From Desulfobacter hydrogenophilus (GTDB lineage: Bacteria; Desulfobacterota; Desulfobacteria; Desulfobacterales; Desulfobacteraceae), in assembly GCF_004319545.1 (NCBI RefSeq), contig NZ_CP036313.1, positions 1,924,501 to 1,988,500 of the forward strand: a stretch of 64,000 nt of DNA. Direction: 5' to 3'. The notes under the pieces are model-generated. The model worked only from the letters and a program-made list of their open reading frames with translations. It was not told the origin of the DNA and searched no databases. How positions within the stretch are numbered: the stretch's first letter is position 1; every line of letters begins with the position of its first letter. Shown one piece after another: positions 17,963 through 25,432 of this stretch. The position numbers and the translations under genes were made by a program.

Positions 17963-19570
17963 ATGGAATTTAACTATGAACCCATGTTTCCGTTGAAAAA
18001 GGATGCAACGCAATACCGCCTGTTGACCAAGGACCATGTCCGGGTCCGGGAATTTGAGGGTAAGGATGTGGTCATGGTGGAGCCCGTTGCATTGACTCTG
18101 CTGGCCAATGCCGCGTTTAGGGATGTGGCCCATCTGTACCGGGCCGAACATCTGGCGCAGGTGCGGGCCGTGATTGATGACCCTGAAAGTTCTGACAATG
18201 ACCGTTATGTTGCCCTGGAACTCTTGAAAAACGCTGTAATTTCGGCTGAAAAAGTCTATCCCATGTGTCAGGACACCGGTACCGCCATCATTATGGGCAA
18301 AAAAGGTCAGCAGATCTGGACCTGGTCCGAGGATGAGCGCGAATTGTCCAAAGGCGCCTTTGAAGCCTATACACAAACCAATTTGCGGTATTCCCAGAAT
18401 GCGCCGCTTACCATGTACGACGAAGTGAATACCAAAAACAATATGCCTGCCCAGGTGGAAGTCGCTGCGGTCCAGGGCGATGAGTACAACTTCCTGTTCA
18501 TGGCAAAAGGCGGCGGTTCTGCCAATAAAACAGCCCTGTTCCAAATGACCAAGGCCGTACTCAATACCGAAGAGGGCCTGATTGAATTCATGCTCAAGGA
18601 AATGAGACACTTAGGCACAGCAGCCTGTCCCCCCTATCACATCGCATTTGTCGTTGGCGGCACCTCTGCGGAACTTAATCTCAAGGCGGTAAAACTGGCA
18701 TCGGCCAAATATCTGGATACTCTGCCCACCAAGGGCAGCGAAACCGGCCATGCGTTCAGGGACATTGACCTTGAGCAAAAAGTTCTGGATCGGTCCAGGG
18801 ATTTAGGTCTTGGGGCACAGTTCGGTGGCAAATACTTTGCCCTGGATCTCCGGATCGTAAGGCTTCCCCGCCACGGCGCATCCTGTCCCATCGGCATTGG
18901 CGTTTCCTGCTCTGCCGACCGTCAGATCAAGGGTAAAATCACCCGGGACGGCGTGTTCCTGGAACAACTGGTTGAAAATCCGGCGGAATATCTGCCAGCC
19001 AGCGAACCTGAAATGGCACCCGCTGTTGAGATTGACCTGAACCGTCCCATGGATGAAATTCGCGCTGAACTGACCAAGTATCCAGTATCCACCCGCCTGT
19101 CTTTGACCGGTAAAATCATTGTGGCCAGAGACATTGCCCATTCCAAGTTCATGGAACGCCTTGAAGCGGGCGAAGGACTACCCGATTACACTAAAAATCA
19201 CATCATCTACTATGCAGGGCCTGCAAAAACGCCCGAAGGCGAAGCCTCAGGATCATTCGGGCCCACCACCGCCGGGCGTATGGATCCCTATGTACCTATT
19301 TTTCAGAAAGAAGGGGGTTCCATGGTCATGCTGGCCAAGGGCAACCGCTCCCAGGTCGTTACTGATGCCTGCAAGACCTACGGTGGTTTTTATTTAGGTT
19401 CCCCTGGCGGTCCGGCCGCACGTCTGGGCAAAGACTTTATTAAAAAAGTCGAGCTGGTTGAATATGAAGAGCTGGGCATGGAAGCTGTGTGGATGATCAC
19501 GGTGGAAAAATTCCCTGCGTTTATCATTGTTGATGATAAAGGCAATGACTTTTTTGAAGGCCTGGTATAA
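17963..19570 (+). CDS. fumA: Class I (iron-sulfur) fumarate hydratase
   Basis: 535 residues in one chain, matching the fused alpha/beta FumA/FumB type. It hydrates fumarate to malate with an oxygen-labile [4Fe-4S] cluster. Motifs: [17 protein letters not shown] (first cluster Cys), [20 protein letters not shown] (second), [20 protein letters not shown] (third), and TTAGRMDPY in the C-terminal beta domain. AAAGAGGGAAAAACGA precedes the ATG. Placed after frdCAB it gives two consecutive TCA steps, succinate to fumarate to malate, matching oxidative metabolism of acetate or other carbon in this group. Confidence 0.93.
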   Translation: MEFNYEPMFPLKKDATQYRLLTKDHVRVREFEGKDVVMVEPVALTLLANAAFRDVAHLYRAEHLAQVRAVIDDPESSDNDRYVALELLKNAVISAEKVYPMCQDTGTAIIMGKKGQQIWTWSEDERELSKGAFEAYTQTNLRYSQNAPLTMYDEVNTKNNMPAQVEVAAVQGDEYNFLFMAKGGGSANKTALFQMTKAVLNTEEGLIEFMLKEMRHLGTAACPPYHIAFVVGGTSAELNLKAVKLASAKYLDTLPTKGSETGHAFRDIDLEQKVLDRSRDLGLGAQFGGKYFALDLRIVRLPRHGASCPIGIGVSCSADRQIKGKITRDGVFLEQLVENPAEYLPASEPEMAPAVEIDLNRPMDEIRAELTKYPVSTRLSLTGKIIVARDIAHSKFMERLEAGEGLPDYTKNHIIYYAGPAKTPEGEASGSFGPTTAGRMDPYVPIFQKEGGSMVMLAKGNRSQVVTDACKTYGGFYLGSPGGPAARLGKDFIKKVELVEYEELGMEAVWMITVEKFPAFIIVDDKGNDFFEGLV

Positions 19571-19636
19571 ATATTAATCCAATACTCGATCTGTTTTTGT
19601 AGAAGAGCCTTTGTTTTTCTATGAAATCAAAAAAAT

Positions 19637-19692
19637 AAACAGGACAGGAAGGGCTGCCGAATCTATTTACGGTGCCTGTCTGTCCTGTTTTC
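19637..19692 (+). terminator. Hairpin after fumarase gene
   Basis: AAACAGGACAG (19637-19647) pairs perfectly with CTGTCCTGTTT (19680-19690) across a 32-base loop, ending in a short T run. It likely ends the fumarase transcript. The following gene's ribosome site (GGACAGGAG, about 19699) resembles the left arm, so alternative pairing is possible. Confidence 0.5.
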
Positions 19693-19713
19693 ATCTCTGG
19701 ACAGGAGAATTTT

Positions 19714-20235
19714 ATGGACGTCATTTTGCTGATGGCCTCAACCGTGGACGGTAAGATTGCAAAGGATTCCAGCCAGATTGTGGACTGGGCCGGCAAAGCC
19801 GATAAAAAATATTATGTGGAAGTGACCAAAAAGGCAGGTGTCATGATCATGGGATCAAAAACCTATGACACCATTGGTAAACCCTTGCCGGGTCGCCTTA
19901 ATGTCGTTATGACCCGGGATAAATCCAGGCAAAGTGATCAGGATAACCTGATATTTACGGATCAGCCCCCGGCTAAGATTCTTGAAGACCTTGAGCTTAA
20001 GGGGTACACCAGCGTTGCTTTAGTTGGCGGAGCTGCCATCAACACGTTATTTATCCGGGATAATCTGATCACCCAGATACACCTGACCTTGGTGCCCCGG
20101 TTGTTCGGCTCAGGGCTGTCCTTATTTGCCCCTCCGCTGGATCTTGATCGTGACTTGTTGTTGGAGTCCACTAAAGATCTCGGAGACGGGCACATTCTGC
20201 TCATTTATCATGTGGTAACCCATGAAAAACAGTAA
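19714..20235 (+). CDS. RibD C-terminal/dihydrofolate reductase-like protein
   Basis: 173 residues from the ATG at 19714, chosen because ACAGGAG stands 6-7 bases upstream; a longer frame begins 14 codons earlier without a site. The fold is that of the pyrimidine reductase (RibD C-terminal)/DHFR superfamily: VILLMASTVDGKIA at the N-terminus, MGSKTYDTIGKPLPGRLNVVMTR in the middle and VALVGGAAINTLFI for NADPH binding. Standalone members reduce folate- or flavin-related substrates, but many are of unknown substrate. It is not next to riboflavin or folate genes here, so the exact reaction stays open. Confidence 0.8.
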   Translation: MDVILLMASTVDGKIAKDSSQIVDWAGKADKKYYVEVTKKAGVMIMGSKTYDTIGKPLPGRLNVVMTRDKSRQSDQDNLIFTDQPPAKILEDLELKGYTSVALVGGAAINTLFIRDNLITQIHLTLVPRLFGSGLSLFAPPLDLDRDLLLESTKDLGDGHILLIYHVVTHEKQ

Positions 20236-20390
20236 TGTTGCACATAAGAAAAAAAATTTCATTGTCCGCTTTTTTGAATGGATCGCAAAGGGGACTCAAA
20301 AGGCCAATCAACAAGGCCGTGGTCCTTGCAAATCCTGACGCCCGAAGAGATAATTGGCCCGGGGGGCCAACAATCCTTACGCTGTTTTTT

Positions 20391-20486
20391 TATATGAAAG
20401 TTCCAATAAGTCACTGAATTACTTTCATGCTTTGTTGTGGGTTGAGCCTCGGTATTGATATACCAAGTCAGCCCATGGCTGTTATA
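20391..20486 (+). repeat. Dispersed GTTGTGGGTTGA palindromic repeat, copy C
   Basis: Runs TATATGAAAGTTCCAATAAG, GAATTACTTTCATGCTTTG, TTGTGGGTTGAGCCTCGGTA and ends in CAGCCCATGGCTGTTATA. GGGTTGA and TCAGCCC, and GGTAT with ATACC inside them, are complementary. Copy D at 53271 shares the left part over about 45 bases. Both C and D lie upstream of multihaem cytochrome genes. A separate hairpin TTGGCCC/GGGCCAA lies just left at about 20355-20371. Confidence 0.6.
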
Positions 20487-20502
20487 AAAAGGAGTGCTCA
20501 TT

Positions 20503-21852
20503 ATGTACAAAAAACAAAGAATCCGGGTTGCCCCCATCTGCTGCGGGCTTGCTTGCCTGTGTGTTTTACTGGTGTTGGCTGTACCCGTTGGTGCCTCTTC
20601 CAAGGAGAATACATTTAAACTGGATCAATTCATTGATCCCGAAACCTGTGGGGCCTGCCACGATGAGATTCTGGCCCAGTGGGAGGGTTCCATGCACCAC
20701 CTTTCCCATAAAGACCCTGTTTATATCCGGGTGGCAAACTTTTTTCGTCAGGGACTGACTGATGCCGGTCAGATTGAGGAGGCCGAGTCCTGCGTAAAGT
20801 GCCATACCCCTGTGGGGGTGGTTACCGGTTTTCCGACAAAACTGTCCGATGATTTATCCCAGACCCCGGATATTCCTGCCCAGGGCATCCAGTGCGACTA
20901 TTGCCACGTGGCTGTAGACGTCAGCCGGATGTATAATAACGGATTGGTTTTATCCCCGGGGCAGGGAGAGGATGATCCCGGTATCAAGTATGGTCCCTTT
21001 GATGATGCTGAACCTGATTTCCATGATGCCGCTTTCTCAAAACTGCATACGGATTCACAAATTTGCGGTACCTGCCACGATGTCAAGCATGCGGCCTTTG
21101 GCACCGACCTTGAAACTACATATACGGAATGGAAAAACAGTCCGTATAACAGCCCTGATCCTGAAAAACATGTTCCCTGCCAGGGCTGCCACATGTACCA
21201 GCGGCCCGGAGTGCCGGCCACAGGATCGACGCCTCGGCCTGAAAATCCGGGTAGTGCTGCGGCTGATGCCAAGCTGCGGCCTCATATCTTTACCCACAAT
21301 TTTGTGGGCGCCAACTCAGGCGTGCCGGAAATGTTTACAGCCAAAGATAAATCCGTCATGGCTGTGGAACGTCTGAAACATGCGGCAGATATTTTCCTGG
21401 TCATGACAGATGATCACACCGCCCGGGTCGTTGTAACCAATACCGGTGCCGGTCACAGTCTGCCCACAGGGGTAGGGGATCTGCGTCAGGTATGGATTGA
21501 AGTCACCTTAACGGATAGTGACGGGAAAGCCATTTTCCAGACCGGTGTTCCCGGAAAGAACAATGAACTGCCGGAAAACACCGTGATGTTTAAAACCATC
21601 TTTGGGGACGGTCTTGGTAACCCGGTCATTAACATGGCCAAAGCAAAGGAAATTTTATCCGACACCCGGATCCCTGTGGGGAAAAGTGCGGCTCATTTAT
21701 TTAATTTGAAGGCCTCACCCCAAAAGGGATACACACTGACCGCGCGGTTGCTGTACCGGTCCATGCCCCAGAAAATTCTTAATCAGCTGTCCGGCCCGGT
21801 TCTCGGGCCTTTGCCTGTGGTGGAAATGGCTGCGGTACAGAAAATGTTTTAA
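20503..21852 (+). CDS. Secreted pentahaem c-type cytochrome
   Basis: 449 residues from the ATG at 20503, which has AAAAGGAG eight bases upstream (a GTG nine bases earlier overlaps that site). An N-terminal hydrophobic segment (LACLCVLLVLAVPVGAS) acts as export signal. Five CXXCH haem sites are visible: CGACH, CVKCH, CDYCH, CGTCH and CQGCH, all before residue 235. The remaining C-terminal 200 residues have no haem and look like a beta domain (HTARVVVTNTGAGHSLPTG). This is the layout of cytochrome c554-like multihaem proteins. A periplasmic electron-transfer role is expected; the partner is unknown. The stop overlaps the mntP start. Confidence 0.88.
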   Translation: MYKKQRIRVAPICCGLACLCVLLVLAVPVGASSKENTFKLDQFIDPETCGACHDEILAQWEGSMHHLSHKDPVYIRVANFFRQGLTDAGQIEEAESCVKCHTPVGVVTGFPTKLSDDLSQTPDIPAQGIQCDYCHVAVDVSRMYNNGLVLSPGQGEDDPGIKYGPFDDAEPDFHDAAFSKLHTDSQICGTCHDVKHAAFGTDLETTYTEWKNSPYNSPDPEKHVPCQGCHMYQRPGVPATGSTPRPENPGSAAADAKLRPHIFTHNFVGANSGVPEMFTAKDKSVMAVERLKHAADIFLVMTDDHTARVVVTNTGAGHSLPTGVGDLRQVWIEVTLTDSDGKAIFQTGVPGKNNELPENTVMFKTIFGDGLGNPVINMAKAKEILSDTRIPVGKSAAHLFNLKASPQKGYTLTARLLYRSMPQKILNQLSGPVLGPLPVVEMAAVQKMF

Positions 21853-22418
21853 TGCATTTGTTCGATATTGTTATTATCTCCATCGGACTGGCCATGGATG
21901 CCTCGGCCGTGTCCATGGCTGCCGCAGCCTGTGGGTATGCTCAAGACCGGCGGGCCGTATTCCGCCTGGCCTTTCACTTTGGCCTGTTTCAGTTCATGAT
22001 GCCGGTGATCGGGTGGGTTCTGGGGACCGGATTTGTTTCATATGTCCGGGCTGTGGACCACTGGATTGCCTTTGGTCTTCTGGCCTTTGTGGGTGGGCGT
22101 ATGGTCCGGGAGGGTATAGCTGATACCGAAGAATGCCTTCACAGGGATCCCTCCAAAGGCATGACCATGGTCATGCTTAGTTTTGCCACCAGCATTGATG
22201 CCTTGGCCATCGGACTGGGGCTGGCCGTGATGGATGTTAATATCTGGTACCCTTCGGCGCTTATTGGTATTATTACCTGCGCCATGTCCGTGGCCGCTAT
22301 CGTCATTGGGAAGCGGGTGGGCGCGGCGTTCGGCAGCCGGATGGAAATTGTGGGTGGCATTATATTAATTGGCCTTGGCTTAAAAATCCTGCTTCCCGCA
22401 CTTTTTTTAGGGGCCTGA
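21852..22418 (+). CDS. mntP: Manganese efflux pump MntP
   Basis: 188 residues and six hydrophobic helices, as usual for MntP. The two inverted half-motifs with conserved acidic residues are visible: SIGLAMDASAVSMAAAA and FATSIDALAIGLGLAV. The protein exports Mn(II) when in excess. The ATG shares its first base with the stop codon of the cytochrome gene (TAATG), so translation depends on the upstream cistron. There is no yybP-ykoY-type leader of its own. This coupling to a haem protein is unusual and suggests a common response rather than classical Mn control. Confidence 0.9.
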   Translation: MHLFDIVIISIGLAMDASAVSMAAAACGYAQDRRAVFRLAFHFGLFQFMMPVIGWVLGTGFVSYVRAVDHWIAFGLLAFVGGRMVREGIADTEECLHRDPSKGMTMVMLSFATSIDALAIGLGLAVMDVNIWYPSALIGIITCAMSVAAIVIGKRVGAAFGSRMEIVGGIILIGLGLKILLPALFLGA

Positions 22419-22452
22419 TTTAGGTATTAGAAATATTATTTGATTGTCCAAA

Positions 22453-23616
22453 ATGAAAACAACCCATACGCATTATATTGGTAGTGCCGTAATGATGAAA
22501 AAGGTGGCTGACCGCAGTGTCGGCCTTGTGGTGACATCGCCGCCTTATCCCATGATTGACATGTGGGATGAAATCTTCAGTCGTCAGGACCGGAAAATTG
22601 AAAAGGCCCTTAAAAGATCGGATGGCATCCTTGCCTTTGAACTCATGCACCAGGTTCTGGACCGGGTCTGGAAAGAGGTGTTCAGGGTGCTTTCCCCCGG
22701 TGGATTTGCCTGTATCAATATCGGAGATGCCACCCGTACCATAGGGGATAACTTTGCTCTATATCCTAACCACGCCAGAATATTGACTGCCACCCAGGCA
22801 TTAGGATTTACAGCCTTGCCCTGTATATTATGGCGCAAGCAGACCAATGCGCCCAATAAGTTCATGGGCTCGGGTATGTTGCCGGCCGGGGCCTATGTTA
22901 CGTTAGAGCACGAATATATTCTTATCTTAAGAAAAGGGGGAAAACGCGAATTTACCTCTCCTGCAACCAAGGAAAACCGGCGGCAAAGCGCATTGTTCTG
23001 GGAAGAGCGCAACCAGTGGTTTTCAGACATCTGGATGGATCTTAAGGGCACCCGCCAGGCCATGGGAAAGCAAAAAAAACGTAACCGCAGCGGCGCCTTC
23101 CCCTTTGATCTGGCCTATCGCCTGATTAACATGTATTCCGTGAAACAGGATCTTGTCCTGGACCCGTTTCTGGGGACGGGCACCACAACGCTTGCGGCCA
23201 TGACTGCCGGGCGAAATAGTGCAGGGTATGAAATCGATCCAAGCCTTCTGGAAAATTTTTACGATAAATGCAAAGATTCCCTTGGCCAATTCTCATCTGC
23301 CATCCAGCACCGCATAGACCTTCATAACGAATTCGTCCAAGAACGCCTGGAAGCCGGGAAACTCATCAAGCATGAAAATGCCTATTATGGGTTCCCTGTG
23401 ATAACGCGTCAGGAAAAAGAACTTGTATTCAGTCTTCCGGTATCTGTTGAACAACAGGATGATGAAAGAATAGTTGTCAATTACGACGTCCCGTCTCGGG
23501 AAACCGCGACCACCGTTACTGCCACCCCCCAAAACACCCCGGCTGTGTCCAGGCCATCCGGGGCAAAGTCCAAGGCAGACGGGCTTTTATTTCCGGATTT
23601 TGATCCAGGTTCCTGA
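22453..23616 (+). CDS. Solitary DNA modification methyltransferase (N4-C/N6-A type)
   Basis: 387 residues. The catalytic motif TSPPYP is at about residue 28 and the SAM motif DPFLGTGTT at about 237, so the order is catalytic first and SAM-binding later, the beta-type arrangement of amino-methyltransferases. LSPGGFACINIGDA and GYEIDPSLL are further supporting motifs. TSPPY is shared by N4-cytosine and some N6-adenine enzymes, so the base is undecided. No restriction endonuclease or specificity subunit lies nearby, implying an orphan, possibly regulatory, methylase. The start is ambiguous (TTG 22444 or ATG 22453; neither has a good ribosome site). The last 40 residues are low-complexity Thr/Pro/Ala. 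Confidence 0.82.
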   Translation: MKTTHTHYIGSAVMMKKVADRSVGLVVTSPPYPMIDMWDEIFSRQDRKIEKALKRSDGILAFELMHQVLDRVWKEVFRVLSPGGFACINIGDATRTIGDNFALYPNHARILTATQALGFTALPCILWRKQTNAPNKFMGSGMLPAGAYVTLEHEYILILRKGGKREFTSPATKENRRQSALFWEERNQWFSDIWMDLKGTRQAMGKQKKRNRSGAFPFDLAYRLINMYSVKQDLVLDPFLGTGTTTLAAMTAGRNSAGYEIDPSLLENFYDKCKDSLGQFSSAIQHRIDLHNEFVQERLEAGKLIKHENAYYGFPVITRQEKELVFSLPVSVEQQDDERIVVNYDVPSRETATTVTATPQNTPAVSRPSGAKSKADGLLFPDFDPGS

Positions 23617-23639
23617 TAGGCTCAGCCCACAACGAAAGT

Positions 23640-23672
23640 TGAAAGATCTGTGTCGCTTACACAGATCTTTCA
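23640..23672 (+). terminator. Perfect 14-bp hairpin between methylase and DUF302 genes
   Basis: TGAAAGATCTGTGT (23640-23653) and ACACAGATCTTTCA (23659-23672) form a perfect stem with a five-base loop. There is no T run after it, so it is either a weak terminator or a 5' mRNA structure of the DUF302 gene, whose AGGAG begins about 12 bases later. Confidence 0.5.
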
Positions 23673-23694
23673 TATAAAAATTTAGGAGAAAAAA

Positions 23695-24147
23695 ATGAAA
23701 AAATTAATTTTTATCGTCCTGTTGGTATTCTCCATTGCACTCCCTGCATGGGCAGTGGATGGCGTGGTTAGTGTCCAAAGCAGATTTAATGTAAAAGAAA
23801 CTGCAGATCGAATGGAGAGCGTCTTGAAAGAGAAAGGAATGACTGTATTCAAACGAATAAAGCATTCTGAAGCAGCGAGTAAAGTCGGCGTCGAGCTACG
23901 AGATACTGAACTGATAATTTTTGGGAATCCAAAGATGGGAAGCCTTCTTATGAAATGTCAGCAAAGTGTTGCCATTGATCTACCCTTAAAAGCGTTAATC
24001 TGGGAAGATGGTAACGCTAAGGTCTGGATATCGTATAACGATCCAAGATATATAGAAAAAAGGCATAATATTACCGATTGCGAAGAAATTATATTAAAAA
24101 TGGAAAAGGCACTGGCCGGCATAGCAAAATCAGCATCAACGAAATAA
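23695..24147 (+). CDS. Exported DUF302 domain protein
   Basis: 150 residues. The first 20 (KKLIFIVLLVFSIALPAWA) are a clear Sec signal peptide with an AWA cleavage site. The mature part is a DUF302 domain: SRFNVKETADRMESVLKEKG, VFKRIKHSEAAS, ELIIFGNPKMGSLLM and LPLKALIWED are its standard landmarks. The family is a small periplasmic or cytoplasmic fold of unknown function that may bind metal or small ligands. GGAGAAAAAA before the ATG supports the start. It appears to be monocistronic. Confidence 0.88.
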   Translation: MKKLIFIVLLVFSIALPAWAVDGVVSVQSRFNVKETADRMESVLKEKGMTVFKRIKHSEAASKVGVELRDTELIIFGNPKMGSLLMKCQQSVAIDLPLKALIWEDGNAKVWISYNDPRYIEKRHNITDCEEIILKMEKALAGIAKSASTK

Positions 24148-24725
24148 GGTAGTCTAATTGGGTAACCGGGGGTGGGCTTCTCCAGCCCTCACAACCCCCT
24201 GCATACGAGGCGGATGGTAACAATGTTCCCACCGCAAAACGATTCCTTTCAGAAGTTAAACAAGACACAGCTTGTCAAACGATTTGGAAATATAGCGACG
24301 TCGGGCACAACCAAGAAGGGAAAAAAGAAATTTAAATTTTGGCTACCGAATAACGCGGGATAGTTTGACCCGGTGATGAGAGTTATTTGTAATAAACCAT
24401 AAAATTAATCCAAAGAATGTGAAGTACGATGTAGTGGATAGTTATGGAAAATTAATGGATGTTGTTGGCGTTGGTAGTGTTAATCCACGATTTTAAGCTG
24501 GAACGGTCAATCAATAATTCAAGCGTTTACATGGCAATGCCGGGAAGGTTTTATGGCTTTGGGCAGTGACCATCTTTTCATGTGGTTTGGAAAACTTGAA
24601 ATATCAAATATCGCCATTATTCTTTACAAAAAGCAGGCATGGAAGATATTATAGTGCATAATTTTTCCAGATCGAATGTACGATTATTCAAACGAGACGT
24701 ATTAAAACAAAAAAGGAGAACATTC
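24148..24725. other. 578-bp region without a convincing gene
   Basis: A nested hairpin occupies 24168-24199 (GGGGGT/ACCCCC outside, GGGCT/AGCCC inside). A 63-codon frame at 24172-24363 begins within it, has no ribosome site and matches nothing I know. The rest has stops in all frames and a faint look of decayed coding sequence, perhaps an old element. The tpx promoter should be near the right end. Confidence 0.4.
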
Positions 24726-25226
24726 ATGGCATCTATTACACTTGGTGGCAATCCGGTAACTTTGGCTGGTGATTTTCCCCAGACTGGTGAACAAGCAAAA
24801 GATTTTACCCTTGTGGGACAGGATCTGTCAGATATCAAACTGTCTGCGTTTGCCGGTAAACAGGTAGTGCTCAACATTTTCCCAAGTCTTGATACCCCCG
24901 TATGTGCCACAGCTATTCGTAAATTTAATGAAACAGCGGGTACCAAGGAAAATACGGTTGTGCTTTGTATCTCAGGGGATCTGCCCTTTGCCCACAAACG
25001 GTTCTGCGTTGCCGAAGGCATTGAGAATGTTGTGACGGCTTCTGCCTTCCGTAATCCCCAGTTTGCCCTTGACTATGGTGTGGCCATGCAGGATGGACCG
25101 CTGGCAGGCCTTACGGCCCGGGCCGTGGCTGTCCTCGATGCATCCGGTAAAGTGGTTTATGCCCAACTTGTGCCGGAAATCAAACAGGAACCTGATTATG
25201 AATCTGCGCTGGCTGCACTGTCCTAA
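24726..25226 (+). CDS. tpx: Thiol peroxidase
   Basis: 166 residues from the ATG at 24726, which follows AAAAAAGGAGA; the open frame extends further upstream without a site. An atypical 2-Cys peroxiredoxin: the peroxidatic Cys is in [12 protein letters not shown] (about residue 60) and the resolving Cys in HKRFCVAEG (about 94). [19 protein letters not shown] and the C-terminal tail with [16 protein letters not shown] are typical Tpx. It reduces lipid and alkyl hydroperoxides with thioredoxin in the cytoplasm or periplasm and protects this anaerobe against oxygen exposure. Likely monocistronic, with hairpin 25267-25308 behind it. Confidence 0.95.
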   Translation: MASITLGGNPVTLAGDFPQTGEQAKDFTLVGQDLSDIKLSAFAGKQVVLNIFPSLDTPVCATAIRKFNETAGTKENTVVLCISGDLPFAHKRFCVAEGIENVVTASAFRNPQFALDYGVAMQDGPLAGLTARAVAVLDASGKVVYAQLVPEIKQEPDYESALAALS

Positions 25227-25266
25227 CAGGTAAGCGCCAAAACACTTTGTAAAAAAGAGAACACGC

Positions 25267-25308
25267 GCCCATTCGGAAATCGGCTGAAAAGAGTATTTCC
25301 GGATGGGC
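25267..25308 (+). terminator. Hairpin downstream of tpx
   Basis: GCCCATTCGGAAAT (25267-25280) pairs with ATTTCCGGATGGGC (25295-25308) with one mismatch across a 14-base loop. There is no T run, so termination is likely but not certain. Confidence 0.5.
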
Positions 25309-25321
25309 ATGACTAAAGAAT

Positions 25322-25407
25322 GAGTCTTAAATAACTATATCCGGGAGCGCGGACGTTCCGTCCGCGCTCCCGGATATAGAAGAATGGGCAGGTTCTTTAA
25401 GACCCGT
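25322..25407. repeat. Nested palindromic element with 21-bp perfect stem
   Basis: The centre, 25335-25379, is a perfect 21-bp inverted repeat with a three-base loop (left arm begins CTATATCCGGGAGCGCGGAC). An outer pair GAGTCTTAAATAA and its near complement around 25395-25405 (TTCTTTAAGACCC) enclose it. The size and symmetry suggest a REP- or MITE-like element rather than a plain terminator. Confidence 0.6.
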
Positions 25408-25432
25408 TCCTAAATACCTCAAGGAGTTTGGT

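Noticed and set aside
21800..21860. Possible Mn riboswitch (yybP-ykoY) for mntP
   Set aside because: The mntP start overlaps the preceding stop codon, leaving no leader; nothing like the conserved riboswitch core is present upstream.
24172..24363. 63-codon frame in the gap before tpx
   Set aside because: Starts within a hairpin, lacks a ribosome site and has no recognisable motif; kept only as part of the gap description.
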